Positions 6,758 through 16,855 are shown, numbered from the stretch's first letter. The stretch is 64,000 bases of DNA from a bacterium (GCA_021777135.1 JAJYDX010000001.1:62001-126000); one strand, 5' to 3'. The notes: generated from the sequence alone by a model not told the origin. Numbers and translations: made by a program.

Positions 6758-8428
6758 TTAAATTTCGGTAATCATAGGAAAAATAAAAGGATGCCTGTCT
6801 ATAGTTTTATTTAAATATTTCTTTAATGCTTTTCTTATATCGTCCTTAACTTTTACCCAATCAATATTGTCTTTTTCTTTCTTTTGATTTTCTTCTATAA
6901 CGTTCATAACCAATTTATGGAGAACGTCGTTTAATTCTTTAAAATAATCCTCGAAGACGAATCCCCTGGAAACTATATCCGGACCAGAAATTATGCCGGA
7001 CGTCTTGGAATCAACCACAAGCTGTACTATTATCATTCCGTTTTCCGAAAGATGTGCCCGCTCTTTAAGCGTATGGGTGCCGACGTCACCGATTCCTTTG
7101 CCGTCAACAAATATTCTGCCGGCATAAACATTTTCACCTGTATGACATTCCTTATCTTTTGTAAATATAAGGGTATTACCGTTTTCAATAACAAAAATGT
7201 CGGAGGAGGGGATGCCGGAATTTATAGCAAGTTTTTTATGCTGGTAAAGATGCTTTAATTCACCGTGAACCGGAATAAAATATTTCGGTTTAACGATATT
7301 CATCATAAGTTTAAGTTCTTCTTTGCTTGCGTGTCCGGACACGTGGATTTCGGAAATATTTTCGTAATAAACTTCCGCACCTCTCTTATAAAGATTGTTT
7401 ATAATTTTAGAAATTGCCTTTTCGTTTCCGGGAATAAATTTGGAAGACATTAATACAAGGTCGTTAGGCTTAATTTTAACATATTTGTGGTCGTCCACAG
7501 AAATTCTTGAAAGTGCGGACATTGCTTCGCCTTGTGTGCCGGTGGTTAATATTAAAAGTTCTTCGGGCTTATAATAACCAATAGTTTCCTCGTCTATTAA
7601 AACTTCCTCGGGAATATTAAGATAACCAAGTTTTCTTGCAACCTTTGTATAGGTCATAAGGCTTCTTCCGCTGAATATAACTTTTTTATCAAATTCCTTA
7701 GCTAATGAAAGAAGTTCTGAAATTCTGTGTATATTAGAGGCAAAAAGGGCTACTATTATTCTAGTATTGTTGTCTCTAAAAATATTTCTGAAAGTCTTTT
7801 TTATATCATTTTCCGAAATAGTAAATCCTTCTTTTTCGATATTTGTAGAGTCTGAAAACAGTGCTAAAACCCCATTGTCTCCGTAATGAGCCAGTCTGTT
7901 GATATCGGTTACGGCATTTTTCTCGAGAGTCTGGTCAAGTTTAAAATCTCCAGTATGTATTATTGTGCCGACGGGGGTTTTTATTGCAAGACTAGCTCCG
8001 TCTATTATTGAATGCGCTACCCTAATAAACTCTATTTCAAAATCTCCGAGGGTAATTGTATTGCCAGTTTTTACCGTAAATAGGGATACTTTAAAAGGCA
8101 ACTCATGCTCTTTTAATTTTTCTTCAAGTATTCCTAAAGTGAAAGGCGTGCCGAAAATAGGGATGTTGAATTCTCTAAGTATGTAGGGTATAGCGCCTAT
8201 ATGGTCTTCATGACCATGGGTGATAACTATTCCTTTAATCTTTTTCTTTTTTTCGGGATCGTATAGATATTTTATGTCGGGAATAACCATATCTATCCCG
8301 AGCATATAATCCTCGGGAAACATAATGCCCGAATCAACGATTATAATGTCCTTTTCGGTCTCATAAACCATCATATTCAGACCGATTTCGCCAAGACCGC
8401 CGAGTGGTATAACTTTTAACATGGACAC
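6758..8428 (-). CDS. rnj: Ribonuclease J
   Basis: This 556-residue metallo-beta-lactamase/beta-CASP RNase takes part in 5'-3' exonucleolytic and endonucleolytic mRNA turnover and rRNA maturation. The zinc-binding motif H71-G-H73-E-D75-H76 (THGHEDHIGAIP) is intact, followed by HTGDFKLD and the beta-CASP block with LFSDSTN and TTGTQGEA. The C-terminal domain is full length. The gene starts with ATG at 8428, and a second in-frame ATG lies two codons later (MSM). It stands 114 bp from plsC and is followed by the 22-codon mini-gene. Length and motifs match the family; there is nothing odd in the protein. Confidence 0.96.
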   Translation of the reverse strand: MSMLKVIPLGGLGEIGLNMMVYETEKDIIIVDSGIMFPEDYMLGIDMVIPDIKYLYDPEKKKKIKGIVITHGHEDHIGAIPYILREFNIPIFGTPFTLGILEEKLKEHELPFKVSLFTVKTGNTITLGDFEIEFIRVAHSIIDGASLAIKTPVGTIIHTGDFKLDQTLEKNAVTDINRLAHYGDNGVLALFSDSTNIEKEGFTISENDIKKTFRNIFRDNNTRIIVALFASNIHRISELLSLAKEFDKKVIFSGRSLMTYTKVARKLGYLNIPEEVLIDEETIGYYKPEELLILTTGTQGEAMSALSRISVDDHKYVKIKPNDLVLMSSKFIPGNEKAISKIINNLYKRGAEVYYENISEIHVSGHASKEELKLMMNIVKPKYFIPVHGELKHLYQHKKLAINSGIPSSDIFVIENGNTLIFTKDKECHTGENVYAGRIFVDGKGIGDVGTHTLKERAHLSENGMIIVQLVVDSKTSGIISGPDIVSRGFVFEDYFKELNDVLHKLVMNVIEENQKKEKDNIDWVKVKDDIRKALKKYLNKTIDRHPFIFPMITEI

Positions 8429-8542
8429 TTATTTAATTATTTTGAAAAAGCGTTCATTTTTTTAAGATAATTATTAATAATTTTATCATCAGATATAGTC
8501 TTTTTCAAGGGAAACATTTATAAATATCAATTCAATTAAATA

Positions 8543-9274
8543 TTAGCTTTCTAAAGCAATGCGGGTTTCTTGCTCGATTTCGTCAATTAAAACTCCAACG
8601 TTTTGACCGGATGAAGTCTTCGGCTCTAATATATGAAGCTCGACGGTTTTGCCAGGATGAACAACAAGGCTGTTCTTTTTTAAAATATCGATACTGCCTT
8701 TGATGACGACAGGGAGCAGTATCATATCGCCTTGCTTAAGAAACATACTGAGCCCGCCCTTTTTAAAGCTCGATAGCTTTCCGTCCAAAGACCTAGTGCC
8801 TTCTGGAAATATTAGTATTGATGTTTTTTTATTTTTTAGAAGTTCTGCCACCGTCTTAGCACTTTTAAGGGCGCTTCTTAAATTTTCCCTGTCTATGGGA
8901 ATATAACCCAGCCTTTTCATGCTTTGCCCCAGAAAAGGAATTTTAAAAAGGCTTTTTTTTGCTATAAACCTGAAATTTACGTTAAGATATGCAAGAAGTA
9001 TAAATATGTCAAAATAACTCTGGTGGTTCGATGTAATAATATAAGATGTTTTATTATTAACCGATATGTTTTTTAAATTTTTAAGGTTTACTTTTACTAT
9101 ACATAATTTTAAAATTAAACTTCCCCATAATTTTGCAATCTTATGAGAAAAGTTTTCGCTAAAAAAGGAAACTATTACTGAGAATATACCAAAAATTACC
9201 GTAAATATCGAAATGACAGTCCAACAGTATAGGCTTAAAAAGAAATCTGACAACAAAGCAAATATTTTTAACAT
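8543..9274 (-). CDS. plsC: 1-acyl-sn-glycerol-3-phosphate acyltransferase
   Basis: A 243-residue membrane-bound PlsC-family acyltransferase that adds the second acyl chain to lysophosphatidic acid in phospholipid synthesis. The catalytic NHQSYFD motif (His84, Asp89) and the phosphate-binding FPEGTRS motif (156-162) are both present. The first 40 residues hold hydrophobic helices that anchor it at the inner membrane. It lies 47 bp after a small secreted protein at the end of the PilY1 operon, though a functional link to pili is doubtful. Length and motifs are typical. Confidence 0.93.
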   Translation of the reverse strand: MLKIFALLSDFFLSLYCWTVISIFTVIFGIFSVIVSFFSENFSHKIAKLWGSLILKLCIVKVNLKNLKNISVNNKTSYIITSNHQSYFDIFILLAYLNVNFRFIAKKSLFKIPFLGQSMKRLGYIPIDRENLRSALKSAKTVAELLKNKKTSILIFPEGTRSLDGKLSSFKKGGLSMFLKQGDMILLPVVIKGSIDILKKNSLVVHPGKTVELHILEPKTSSGQNVGVLIDEIEQETRIALES

Positions 9275-9321
9275 TAATGCAGAATAGCATTAATTTATTT
9301 TTATTTCCATCGAAACTTTAA

Positions 9322-9678
9322 TCAATAAAAAACTTCCTCAATCTTAACAGCATTAAGTTCTCCGCTACTATTTTTAATAGCATCTACCCTAACCGTTTTA
9401 CCTATCTTTAGTATATCGGAGCATGAAACATCTGACATGCCTTTAATAGAAGTCTTCAGTACTGTGCATTTTGTATCGCCTGTAATATAAATAGTTATTC
9501 CATTATAAAAAGTTATGGAGGAAGGGGAGATATTTTTAATCATACCGCCGTACAAATAAGAAGATAATGAAGGTTTTACGATGTTTTGACTTTCCGCTAA
9601 AACATATTTTAGAGGACTAAAGACAAAAAAAGACAAAAAAAACAAAACAATTATAATTATTTTTTTATTAATATTCAT
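9322..9678 (-). CDS. Small exported protein, DUF5666-like
   Basis: This 118-residue protein has a clear signal peptide (basic MNINKK, hydrophobic stretch to about 24, then an AES cleavage-like site near 27-30). The mature part is a short beta-rich domain (GGMIKNISPSSITFYNGITIYI ... GKTVRVDAIKNSSGELNAVKIEEV) resembling DUF5666/OB-fold-like periplasmic proteins; this match is from pattern only. It lies 75 bp downstream of PilY1 on the same strand and may be made with the pilus-tip genes. No enzyme motif is visible. Confidence 0.6.
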   Translation of the reverse strand: MNINKKIIIIVLFFLSFFVFSPLKYVLAESQNIVKPSLSSYLYGGMIKNISPSSITFYNGITIYITGDTKCTVLKTSIKGMSDVSCSDILKIGKTVRVDAIKNSSGELNAVKIEEVFY

Positions 9679-9753
9679 AGGTTTTCTCCAGAAATAGAAA
9701 CCTTTAAATTAAATTAAATAAAATCATAATAAATTATGAATATATATATATAT

Positions 9754-12700
9754 TCACGGCAATTGAAACCATGATGTCGGCAATAATTTTGATGAAAGAG
9801 AAGGTATTTTTTGGGTTAAAACTGCCCCTGTCGACGTAGTTATTATTAAATTGCCGTTTGAAATTACGGGAGATGAGGGGACACCGCTTCCTATAGTTAA
9901 ATACTGCGAAGCTCCTGCACCTGCCGAGTTGGAGACGATAATGTTTCCGTTACTTGTAATTATTGTTCCACCGCCGTTCAAGTAATAAACGGCATACAGT
10001 TTGGTAGTTCCGTAACCGCATGCATTAGAGGTCGCGGAAGGGGTATAAGTTACAAAATATACAATGCCGTCATATACCTGGGCAGTACCTACCATTTTTT
10101 CTCCCTGACTTAATGTTATATACCATCCATCGCTAGAACTTGGCAAGGTTCCTATTCCGCTTGTTCCTGTCGCGTCGGTTAGGTCAGTTTCGTCATAAGG
10201 GCCTTTAGAAGAACACATCCCTATACCCTGGGTATTAACTGTATTTAATCCAATTAATTCGTTATTTCTTGTATTAATAACTTCGCTTAAATTTTCTCTG
10301 TTGCCCGTACCAAAAAACAGCCATAAATTTCCGCTTCCATCATAAGAAATTACCGGCGGAAAAAATATATTTAAGGGGGTGGCCGTTTGATTTGATGCAA
10401 AAACTCTGCATCCAGTCCAATTTTGAGTATTCCCATTTCCTTGAGGCGTCTCTCCAAACGGTATATTAAACGCCCACATCTGTCCGCCCAAATCTCCTAC
10501 ATAAAAAGATTGCAATATAAAATTGGAACTTTCAACGGGTGCAATAGCAGAGGGAATTGAATATTTCATATTAGAATCGTTGGCACTATCAAACTTCCAC
10601 AACTCCTGTTCGTCAACATAATCAGGTGAAGACGTGGTTCCAGTATTTACAGGATTCGGCTCGGCGTATAATGCATATATCGCCTGTCCAGCAGTATTAT
10701 CTGAAGAATATCCGCCGCCGATAAAAGCAGTCCATGTTTGTATATATTCAGGTGCAACAAGGGGGCTTTGCGGATTAGGATTATTTGCGCAAACTCCAGT
10801 TCCACCATTTGCAGAATTATAATTAGGATTTGGCAGACAAACATATGTTATTAAAGGTTCAGACCAAGTGTTACCCATTGGCGCGGTCGATGCCGAAGCA
10901 TCCGAAAAATCCCATAATCCATTTGGGTAATCACTTCCAAGATTGGCCGGGTTCGTTAAGTCAACCGCGTAATAACTTGTTCCACCGTTTCTTTCCCCTC
11001 CTATTAACAAGGTGTGCCAACTGCTAACCGGCGTTCCGGCAGATACTGGATAAACCGAGGCATCTACGCTATTGGTTATCCCGTTAAAAATATTACCGAA
11101 GAAAACATCGTTTATAGAGGGAGTCGAATCTACAAATTCATAAATAGAGGGCTGCGTAACCGATGTTCCAAACCAAGCAGTAATTTTAGGTAAAGAAGAA
11201 CTACCGTTAATATCCAAAAAATCTGGCGGTATATATCCAAATAGTTCGCTTCCCGTTCCGTTATTAAAAGAACTCGTGGAACTGTTCCATGTTCCTGCAT
11301 TAAATCCATGAAGTATCCCATCGTTTGCACCCACAACTAAAACCATTTGTCTTTCTGAATATTGCGTTTTAAAATCCGTATAAGATGTACTTGAATAAGG
11401 ATATGAGGGGGTTGATATCAATACGGGGTCTGAATGAAATATTGCCCCAAGTTTCCAGTTATCCGTGACACTATCGGGATTCAATACAAAATTTATAATG
11501 TCGCCGGCACAAACGCTTTCAGAAGAAGAACCCGGACAGACAGTAGAATAATTTGAAGAATTTAGGCCTAGCAGCGATTCCAAGTTATTAACATTGCCTG
11601 AATTAAAAGAAATTTCTTGGCTTAAGCCGGTAGATGGGTTTATTTCGCTTGTAGTGATAAATCTGGATGACGGAGATTCTGCCTGTAATGCCCCTCCTGA
11701 ACCTTCGCCGTTATTCCAATAAGAATCGCTTGTTATTATCTGTCCATTCGCGCTTACGGCAGGACCGTTTGGTCCTGTTAACTGCCCCTGTGAATTTAAA
11801 TTAAATAAAAATATATTGCCTTCTCCCCATAAAGGCTGGTTTAAAGCTTTAAAGTTTGCGTAATAAACATTTCCGTTTTGCTCATTGACCTGATGAACGA
11901 CCGGCGAAGTGAAAGATGTAGATTGCGCTTCAATCTGGTCAAATATTGAAGTAAGTGAATTAATTAATTCATTATAATTAAAAGTCAAATAAACAGTTCC
12001 GGAAACCGTTACGGTACCATTCGGGTTTTTTAACGAATTTGATAGCAGAACTGTGTCGGTATTAGGATATATTCCGGTAACTACGGCACAGTCGAATCCG
12101 TTTGCATATATGCCGCTATTGTTATTAGCAGCTTCGCAGTCAGAGCTTTGATTGCCGTTGTCGGAAATAGTATCTCCTATAAGCACGCCGTTTTCCGCAG
12201 AAAATGCAGAGGACGGAAGAACAAGCGTAGTTATAGAGCTACCTTGAGAAGCTTGAAATTGTAATGGATTAGAAACTGAGGTTCCTGACGTATTAGTAAC
12301 GAAATATGTATTCGGATTAATACCCGCGCCGGCGTTTGCCATCTGCTGTATATAGCTTGGACCGCTTACGCCGTTGCTATAACCGAAGCCTATTATAAAT
12401 GTTTCAATAGGATTGGTGACATCGACATTGGCATATAAATTATACAGTTCCTTAGGAGTATCCGAGGCTTGCGGGTCGTTTGCTTCTCCGTCGGTAATAA
12501 TTATATTAAAATTTCTGCGGCATGCTGCCGCACTGTCCGAAGTAAGAGAATTAGTAAAATATTTTATCATCTCTTCAACTATCGAATAAGTGGGCGTTCC
12601 GCCACCGGCCTTTAAACCGGTTACATAGTTTCCTGCAGGGTCTTTAAGACTGCCGTAATCATTGGCATTCCATAAAATGTAATTAATTGCCGGTCCTGCA

Positions 12701-13530
12701 ATATTGGCAGGGTCGAAATAAGGGTCGGTGGAATTGTTTGAATTAGAACTAATCGTAGTAGTAGTCGACTGGGTCAAACTCCCATTTGTAGTCAAAGGAA
12801 CATACAAGGTCCAAGGCGAATTGCTGTTGCCGTTTGCAATGTCGTTTATGTAGTTTTTATAATCATAAGAAATAAAATATCCTTGTTCGATTTGCCATTC
12901 GTCAGTATTATAATTAATTAAAAAGTAAGCATTAGCATTAGAATTACTGCTGCAGTCATTATATGTAAATGGATATTTGCTGTTATAATAAAAAGTTTTG
13001 CCTGAATAATACCCATACTCTCCGGTTTCATCAGGAATTCCTGTTCCGGTACTTCCGCTGTATGAAAAATATAAAGCATTAGATGGATTTTGGAATGATT
13101 CATCGTTCGAATATATACACTGGTCAGCCGTCCCGCTTGTATGACTAGCATCTATTTGGTCGAATGTCGCGAATGCAAAATTTAGATTAGAAAAAGATGA
13201 GTCGGTTACTATCTGGGATATAGCCATTTTTGCGTTGTATATTTTGGAAAATATGCTGTTCGACCCTGGCGCCCATACGAAAGAATTACCGCCGCCGCTC
13301 CAAGTTTCTGGAACATCGTAACCGCTTGAAGTCGCATTTTGCCAATCTACTCCCTCGTTCCACATCATAGAACCTGAGGTATCAAGAAATATTAATACAT
13401 TGGGATTATTAAGGTTCGTAAGCAAAGAGATATCGGAAGCATGAGCTTTCTTAAAAGATGCGCCAGAACTAATTATCAATAGAAAAAAAATAACAAAAAA
13501 AATTTTTATTAAGAATTTTATTTTATTCAT
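9754..13530 (-). CDS. pilY1: PilY1-like type IV pilus tip adhesin
   Basis: A 1258-residue exported protein. The N-terminal signal peptide (about 1-31) is followed by a von Willebrand A-like domain whose metal-binding DxSxS is D50-T-S52-G-S54 (IFLDTSGSMMW). A long Ser/Asn/Gly-rich adhesin region follows. The C-terminal third (about 640-1230) is the PilC-type beta-propeller, with the typical LVVGANDGILHGFNAG blade. PilY1 proteins cap type IV pili, promote pilus extension, and mediate adhesion and surface sensing. It is the last large gene of a pilV-pilW-pilX-pilY1 run, the usual order in proteobacteria. The low-complexity N/S/G composition fits an extracellular protein. Confidence 0.92.
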   Translation of the reverse strand: MNKIKFLIKIFFVIFFLLIISSGASFKKAHASDISLLTNLNNPNVLIFLDTSGSMMWNEGVDWQNATSSGYDVPETWSGGGNSFVWAPGSNSIFSKIYNAKMAISQIVTDSSFSNLNFAFATFDQIDASHTSGTADQCIYSNDESFQNPSNALYFSYSGSTGTGIPDETGEYGYYSGKTFYYNSKYPFTYNDCSSNSNANAYFLINYNTDEWQIEQGYFISYDYKNYINDIANGNSNSPWTLYVPLTTNGSLTQSTTTTISSNSNNSTDPYFDPANIAGPAINYILWNANDYGSLKDPAGNYVTGLKAGGGTPTYSIVEEMIKYFTNSLTSDSAAACRRNFNIIITDGEANDPQASDTPKELYNLYANVDVTNPIETFIIGFGYSNGVSGPSYIQQMANAGAGINPNTYFVTNTSGTSVSNPLQFQASQGSSITTLVLPSSAFSAENGVLIGDTISDNGNQSSDCEAANNNSGIYANGFDCAVVTGIYPNTDTVLLSNSLKNPNGTVTVSGTVYLTFNYNELINSLTSIFDQIEAQSTSFTSPVVHQVNEQNGNVYYANFKALNQPLWGEGNIFLFNLNSQGQLTGPNGPAVSANGQIITSDSYWNNGEGSGGALQAESPSSRFITTSEINPSTGLSQEISFNSGNVNNLESLLGLNSSNYSTVCPGSSSESVCAGDIINFVLNPDSVTDNWKLGAIFHSDPVLISTPSYPYSSTSYTDFKTQYSERQMVLVVGANDGILHGFNAGTWNSSTSSFNNGTGSELFGYIPPDFLDINGSSSLPKITAWFGTSVTQPSIYEFVDSTPSINDVFFGNIFNGITNSVDASVYPVSAGTPVSSWHTLLIGGERNGGTSYYAVDLTNPANLGSDYPNGLWDFSDASASTAPMGNTWSEPLITYVCLPNPNYNSANGGTGVCANNPNPQSPLVAPEYIQTWTAFIGGGYSSDNTAGQAIYALYAEPNPVNTGTTSSPDYVDEQELWKFDSANDSNMKYSIPSAIAPVESSNFILQSFYVGDLGGQMWAFNIPFGETPQGNGNTQNWTGCRVFASNQTATPLNIFFPPVISYDGSGNLWLFFGTGNRENLSEVINTRNNELIGLNTVNTQGIGMCSSKGPYDETDLTDATGTSGIGTLPSSSDGWYITLSQGEKMVGTAQVYDGIVYFVTYTPSATSNACGYGTTKLYAVYYLNGGGTIITSNGNIIVSNSAGAGASQYLTIGSGVPSSPVISNGNLIITTSTGAVLTQKIPSLSSKLLPTSWFQLP

Positions 13531-13598
13531 TTCTTCCTCTATATAGTTTTTAATTTGACCTATTATATTAAATATATCATAAAAAATTTTTCAACGTT

Positions 13599-14168
13599 TT
13601 ATTGCTGGTTATATCCAATCTGCAGCGGACCGTAACTAAAAGTCATTCCGGTTTGAACTGTTTTTGAACCATTTTGATTCTGGGTTATAGTATTAACCTG
13701 ACCGTTATAAAAATGATAATTAAGGCCGTAGCCCGGAACGGCTCCGTAAACCCCTTCGTATTCAAAACCAAATGAACCTTTGTTATTGTTAAAACCTAAA
13801 ATATTTGAAAAATTAGTATTGATATTTAAAGAGGTTAGACCGATATAAGTGGGACTTTTCTGAATAGTATTATTACCGGAAAGCGTATAATAATATATGC
13901 CAACAGATGGCATGCCTATGCCGGCGTTGGTCTGCTGGCTTGTGTTAAGTTGAGCCAATACTATATTTATAGCGGAATTGGATATATTTAAGGTCTGTTC
14001 GGAAGATGTGTAGTTTCCCGCATTTATAATATCGGAACCGGTCGTTTCTATTGCCACAGCAGCAAGTATCCCTAAAATTGCGATAACTAATATTACCGTC
14101 ACAAGAGCTATACCTTTATTATTTGCTGTTATAATATTTGTAAAATTTTTGTTTTTTATATTTTTCAT
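13599..14168 (-). CDS. pilX: PilX-like minor pilin
   Basis: A 189-residue prepilin-like protein. A basic leader ends at Gly19, followed by the hydrophobic helix IALVTVILVIAILGILAAVA. The residue at mature position 5 is Thr, not the usual Glu, which is typical of PilX/GspK-type minor pilins that sit at the pilus tip. The rest is Asn/Gly/Tyr-rich. It lies 68 bp upstream of pilY1 and 33 bp after pilW. It would be cleaved by the prepilin peptidase and help prime pilus assembly with PilV, PilW and PilY1. It is assigned by position and N-terminus; the remaining sequence is too variable to judge. Confidence 0.8.
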   Translation of the reverse strand: MKNIKNKNFTNIITANNKGIALVTVILVIAILGILAAVAIETTGSDIINAGNYTSSEQTLNISNSAINIVLAQLNTSQQTNAGIGMPSVGIYYYTLSGNNTIQKSPTYIGLTSLNINTNFSNILGFNNNKGSFGFEYEGVYGAVPGYGLNYHFYNGQVNTITQNQNGSKTVQTGMTFSYGPLQIGYNQQ

Positions 14169-14201
14169 AATTATTTAATATGTAATTAAAATTATGACAA
14201 A

Positions 14202-15437
14202 TTAACTTCCGTAATATATATTTCTCAAAAAAATACCTGAAGTTAGAGTTTTTAACACGTTGTTTCCGACTGTCTGTCCCGCGTTTCCTTTGGCATTTGC
14301 ACCTGAAGAATTAGGATTGAATGGAACATTAACGCTGTAAGCAGGAGAATCTGAAAGCGCAACATTAGACTCGCCCGTAATAGACAAATTTAAATACGGG
14401 GGTACCTGTTGATTTGAACCGTTGCTATAATATGTTTGAATTTGTCCGGCCGGCGAAGTCGAAGTTATATAATATGACTGCAATGGACTGGTAAAACTAT
14501 ACCCCTTCGGTATAACCGTAAAATTATTTATATAATCGCTTAAAATAATTGTTCCCGCACATGACGGGGAGGTATACGATACGCTTACTATTGGCGGTTC
14601 TTTAACTATCTTGCTGACGGTACACTCGTATAAGTTGCCAGGTACATTAAAAGGTGCATTGAAATTATAGTTTGTATTTCCCCAGTAAAAAAGTACCTGA
14701 TTTATAGATGAGATGTTTCCACCGCCTATACTCTTAGGCGGCACAGGATTATTGGTTCCGCATGGATTATTTCCATTTCCTGGGTTTACTACGATTGCGT
14801 TAGAACTTACCAACACGTTGGTAACACAAAAAGTTATAGGATTGGGAGGCAAAGCATTGTTACCTAAAGCTACCGCGCTTGCAATATTAATAATTTGACC
14901 GATATAAAAATTATTAATATTGCAGCTACATGGAACATTCGGATTGGCGCATAAATTAAACCTGGCCGACGCAGAGTTGGAATTTGAATTTGCGTTAGGG
15001 GTTATAACGCATGGGGTGGAACCGTTAATAACGGAGCTGTAACTAACTAAAACTTCGTACGGGTTATTTGGATAAGACGCTTGAACGACCTGAACAGGAG
15101 GAACCGAACCTGCCAGCGCGTAGTAACCATTTCCGTAATCAAACCCTGCCATACGCAGTGAATATCTTACGGTATTAAACGCTGTATTTAATCTTTGCTG
15201 CTCAGTGGAAACAGACCTACTTAGCCTTATTACACCTGATTGCGTAAGAAGGATGAATCCAGCCGCGGCAACTACTATTAAAGAAATTGCTAGAGCTATT
15301 ATTAATTCTACTAATGTAAAGCCTTTATTGTTGTTCTTTAAAATACTACCGCAGGTATTACTTCTACAAAAATCTACACTATGAATTGAAGAGTTCAGAT
15401 TATTATAAAAAATATTCCTTTTCTTTTCTTTATTCAT
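14202..15437 (-). CDS. pilW: PilW-like minor pilin
   Basis: This 411-residue prepilin has the class III motif NNKGFTLVELIIAL: cleavage after Gly39, Phe40 as the new N-terminus and Glu44 at mature position 5. The leader is unusually long (39 residues), so translation could start further in. The helix is followed by the PilW-type stretch STEQQRLNTAFNTVRYSLRMAGFDYG and then a large variable, Asn/Pro/Gly-rich domain with several cysteines. It is part of the pilV-W-X-Y1 set that forms the pilus-tip priming complex. The size is at the large end for PilW. Confidence 0.85.
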   Translation of the reverse strand: MNKEKKRNIFYNNLNSSIHSVDFCRSNTCGSILKNNNKGFTLVELIIALAISLIVVAAAGFILLTQSGVIRLSRSVSTEQQRLNTAFNTVRYSLRMAGFDYGNGYYALAGSVPPVQVVQASYPNNPYEVLVSYSSVINGSTPCVITPNANSNSNSASARFNLCANPNVPCSCNINNFYIGQIINIASAVALGNNALPPNPITFCVTNVLVSSNAIVVNPGNGNNPCGTNNPVPPKSIGGGNISSINQVLFYWGNTNYNFNAPFNVPGNLYECTVSKIVKEPPIVSVSYTSPSCAGTIILSDYINNFTVIPKGYSFTSPLQSYYITSTSPAGQIQTYYSNGSNQQVPPYLNLSITGESNVALSDSPAYSVNVPFNPNSSGANAKGNAGQTVGNNVLKTLTSGIFLRNIYYGS

Positions 15438-15467
15438 AACATCCCTATCGTATAAAAATTTAAATAT

Positions 15468-15986
15468 TTATGATATTAAATCGTCCATCTCGATAACATG
15501 TTGTTGCGTATCCTGCCAACTTACTTCTATCTGGGCGTTTATAACGGTCATAGATGTCGGATTCGGGTTATAAGAAAAATTAATCGTAACCGTATAAGGG
15601 AGAGTAACACCGAGTCCCGTAGGCGACGGGGAATCCGGCGCAGGACCTCCTATAGCCAAAGCTGGATTTATGCAAAATTTAACCGTATTTCTAGAATCTG
15701 GGGTTAATACCGTCGGATTTACCTTATAAGTATATGTCCAAGGATTTATTTGCGGAAAGTCCTTCTGTATGCCGCTAACTCCAAGACAATTCAACTGGCT
15801 GACTTGAGACTGAGCAATAGTCGTTGCAGTATTTACCTTGCTTGCCGTGGCATTATTGTTGGTTAAAGCAACCGCAAGGGCCATAACGCCCAAAAAACCT
15901 ATGGCAAGAATAATCATTGCAATCATAACTTCCAAAAGCGAAGCACCGTTAATGTTTCGCGTCGGAAATACGGTTTGTTTAAACAT
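15468..15986 (-). CDS. pilV: PilV-like minor pilin
   Basis: A 172-residue prepilin. The leader ends at Gly14, and the mature protein begins ASLLEVMIAMIILAIGFLGVMAL with Glu at mature position 5 (residue 19). The GFLG kink at the end of the helix is characteristic of PilV. It is the first gene of the minor pilin operon; no FimU/GspH-type or major pilin gene adjoins it, so those must lie elsewhere. It is separated by 30 bp from pilW. It would be processed by the prepilin peptidase and incorporated into the pilus-tip complex. Confidence 0.85.
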   Translation of the reverse strand: MFKQTVFPTRNINGASLLEVMIAMIILAIGFLGVMALAVALTNNNATASKVNTATTIAQSQVSQLNCLGVSGIQKDFPQINPWTYTYKVNPTVLTPDSRNTVKFCINPALAIGGPAPDSPSPTGLGVTLPYTVTINFSYNPNPTSMTVINAQIEVSWQDTQQHVIEMDDLIS

Positions 15987-16138
15987 AAAATTTTATTTTA
16001 AAAATCCTATTTTTATTTTATATATTCAATTATATCATCATCCTGAAAAAAGTCAAAAAACGCGGGCTTGTTGAATATATACTCCTATAATTTGATTATA
16101 CGATGATAAATTTAGGAATGTCTTGTAACAAAAATTTA

Positions 16139-16170
16139 ACATAAATGAAACATAAATGAAACATAAATTT
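16139..16170. repeat. 11-bp tandem repeat upstream of ssb
   Basis: ACATAAATGAA occurs twice in tandem and is followed by a partial third copy (ACATAAATTT). Spaced at one helical turn just upstream of the candidate ssb promoter, it could be a regulator-binding array or simple slippage. Confidence 0.4.
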
Positions 16171-16184
16171 AATACAAATATAAC

Positions 16185-16213
16185 TTGCCAAAATAAATTA
16201 CTTAAATTATCAT
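16185..16213 (+). promoter_or_regulatory. Candidate sigma-70 promoter of ssb
   Basis: TTGCCA (16185-16190) and TATCAT (16208-16213) are separated by 17 bases, about 80 bp before the ssb start. Base composition makes chance matches common, so confidence is moderate. Confidence 0.45.
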
Positions 16214-16295
16214 AATTTTATAAGTAAATTTCGCATTTTGTATTTAACTCAGTTTTTATTGAAACATTTAATATTTATTAAATTTTGGAGGTTTT

Positions 16296-16784
16296 ATGGC
16301 TAGTCTTAACAAAGCGCTATTAATAGGTAATTTAGGGAAAGATCCTGAGCTAAGATACACTCCGGACGGTATGGCAATTTTAAAGTTTTCTTTAGCGACG
16401 TCGGAATATTTTAAAACGCAATCTGGCGAAAAAACAGAAAGAACTATTTGGCACAATATAGTAGTGTTCGGAAAAATGGGTCAGACTCTTGCAAACTATT
16501 TAAATAAAGGAAAACAAGTATTTGTGGAAGGCAAAATTAATAACCGTTCCTACGACGATAAAGAAGGTAATAAGAAATATATTACAGAAATAGTAGCAAA
16601 TAATATTGTTCTGCTTGGAGCTAAAGGCGGAGGAGGCAGCCCCGAAGCGTCAGACGCTGATTACGGTCAAATATCCAACGATTACGGCTATGCCGGACAG
16701 AACGCTAATAATTCATACGGGGCAGGAAACCTTAATAGCGGTATGTCAAACCAGCCGGGAGAAGACGACGATATTCCGTTTTGA
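16296..16784 (+). CDS. ssb: Single-stranded DNA-binding protein
   Basis: A 162-residue SSB with an N-terminal OB fold (about 1-108; LNKALLIGNLGKDPELRYTP, then IWHNIVVFGK and GKQVFVEGKI). A Gly/Asn/Tyr-rich flexible linker leads to the acidic tip DDDIPF that recruits replication and repair partners. It coats single-stranded DNA as a tetramer. The start is supported by TTTGGAGG upstream. Length, linker and tail are all typical. Confidence 0.97.
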   Translation: MASLNKALLIGNLGKDPELRYTPDGMAILKFSLATSEYFKTQSGEKTERTIWHNIVVFGKMGQTLANYLNKGKQVFVEGKINNRSYDDKEGNKKYITEIVANNIVLLGAKGGGGSPEASDADYGQISNDYGYAGQNANNSYGAGNLNSGMSNQPGEDDDIPF

Positions 16785-16855
16785 GGTTTATCTGATACCA
16801 ATGTGTAAATAATTTATTCCTAACTCTTGTAAATAAGAAGTTACTTTATTTACCT

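Larger units (their letters stand above)
15987..16295. other. Divergent intergenic region between pilV and ssb
   Basis: This 309-bp AT-rich gap separates the pilV operon (reverse) from ssb (forward). It holds an 11-bp tandem repeat (16139-16170) and the candidate ssb promoter (16185-16213). I see no small gene or RNA in it. Confidence 0.5.

Noticed and set aside
9737-9756. 20-bp alternating TA palindrome at the pilY1 stop
   Set aside because: Low-complexity AT alternation; pairing is expected by chance in this composition and nothing else supports a site.
10634-11336. Several 60-70 codon frames inside pilY1
   Set aside because: All are alternative frames of the long low-complexity adhesin gene with no start signals.
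16139-16170. CRISPR-like repeat
   Set aside because: Only two and a half tandem 11-bp copies with no spacers and no cas genes; simple tandem repeat.
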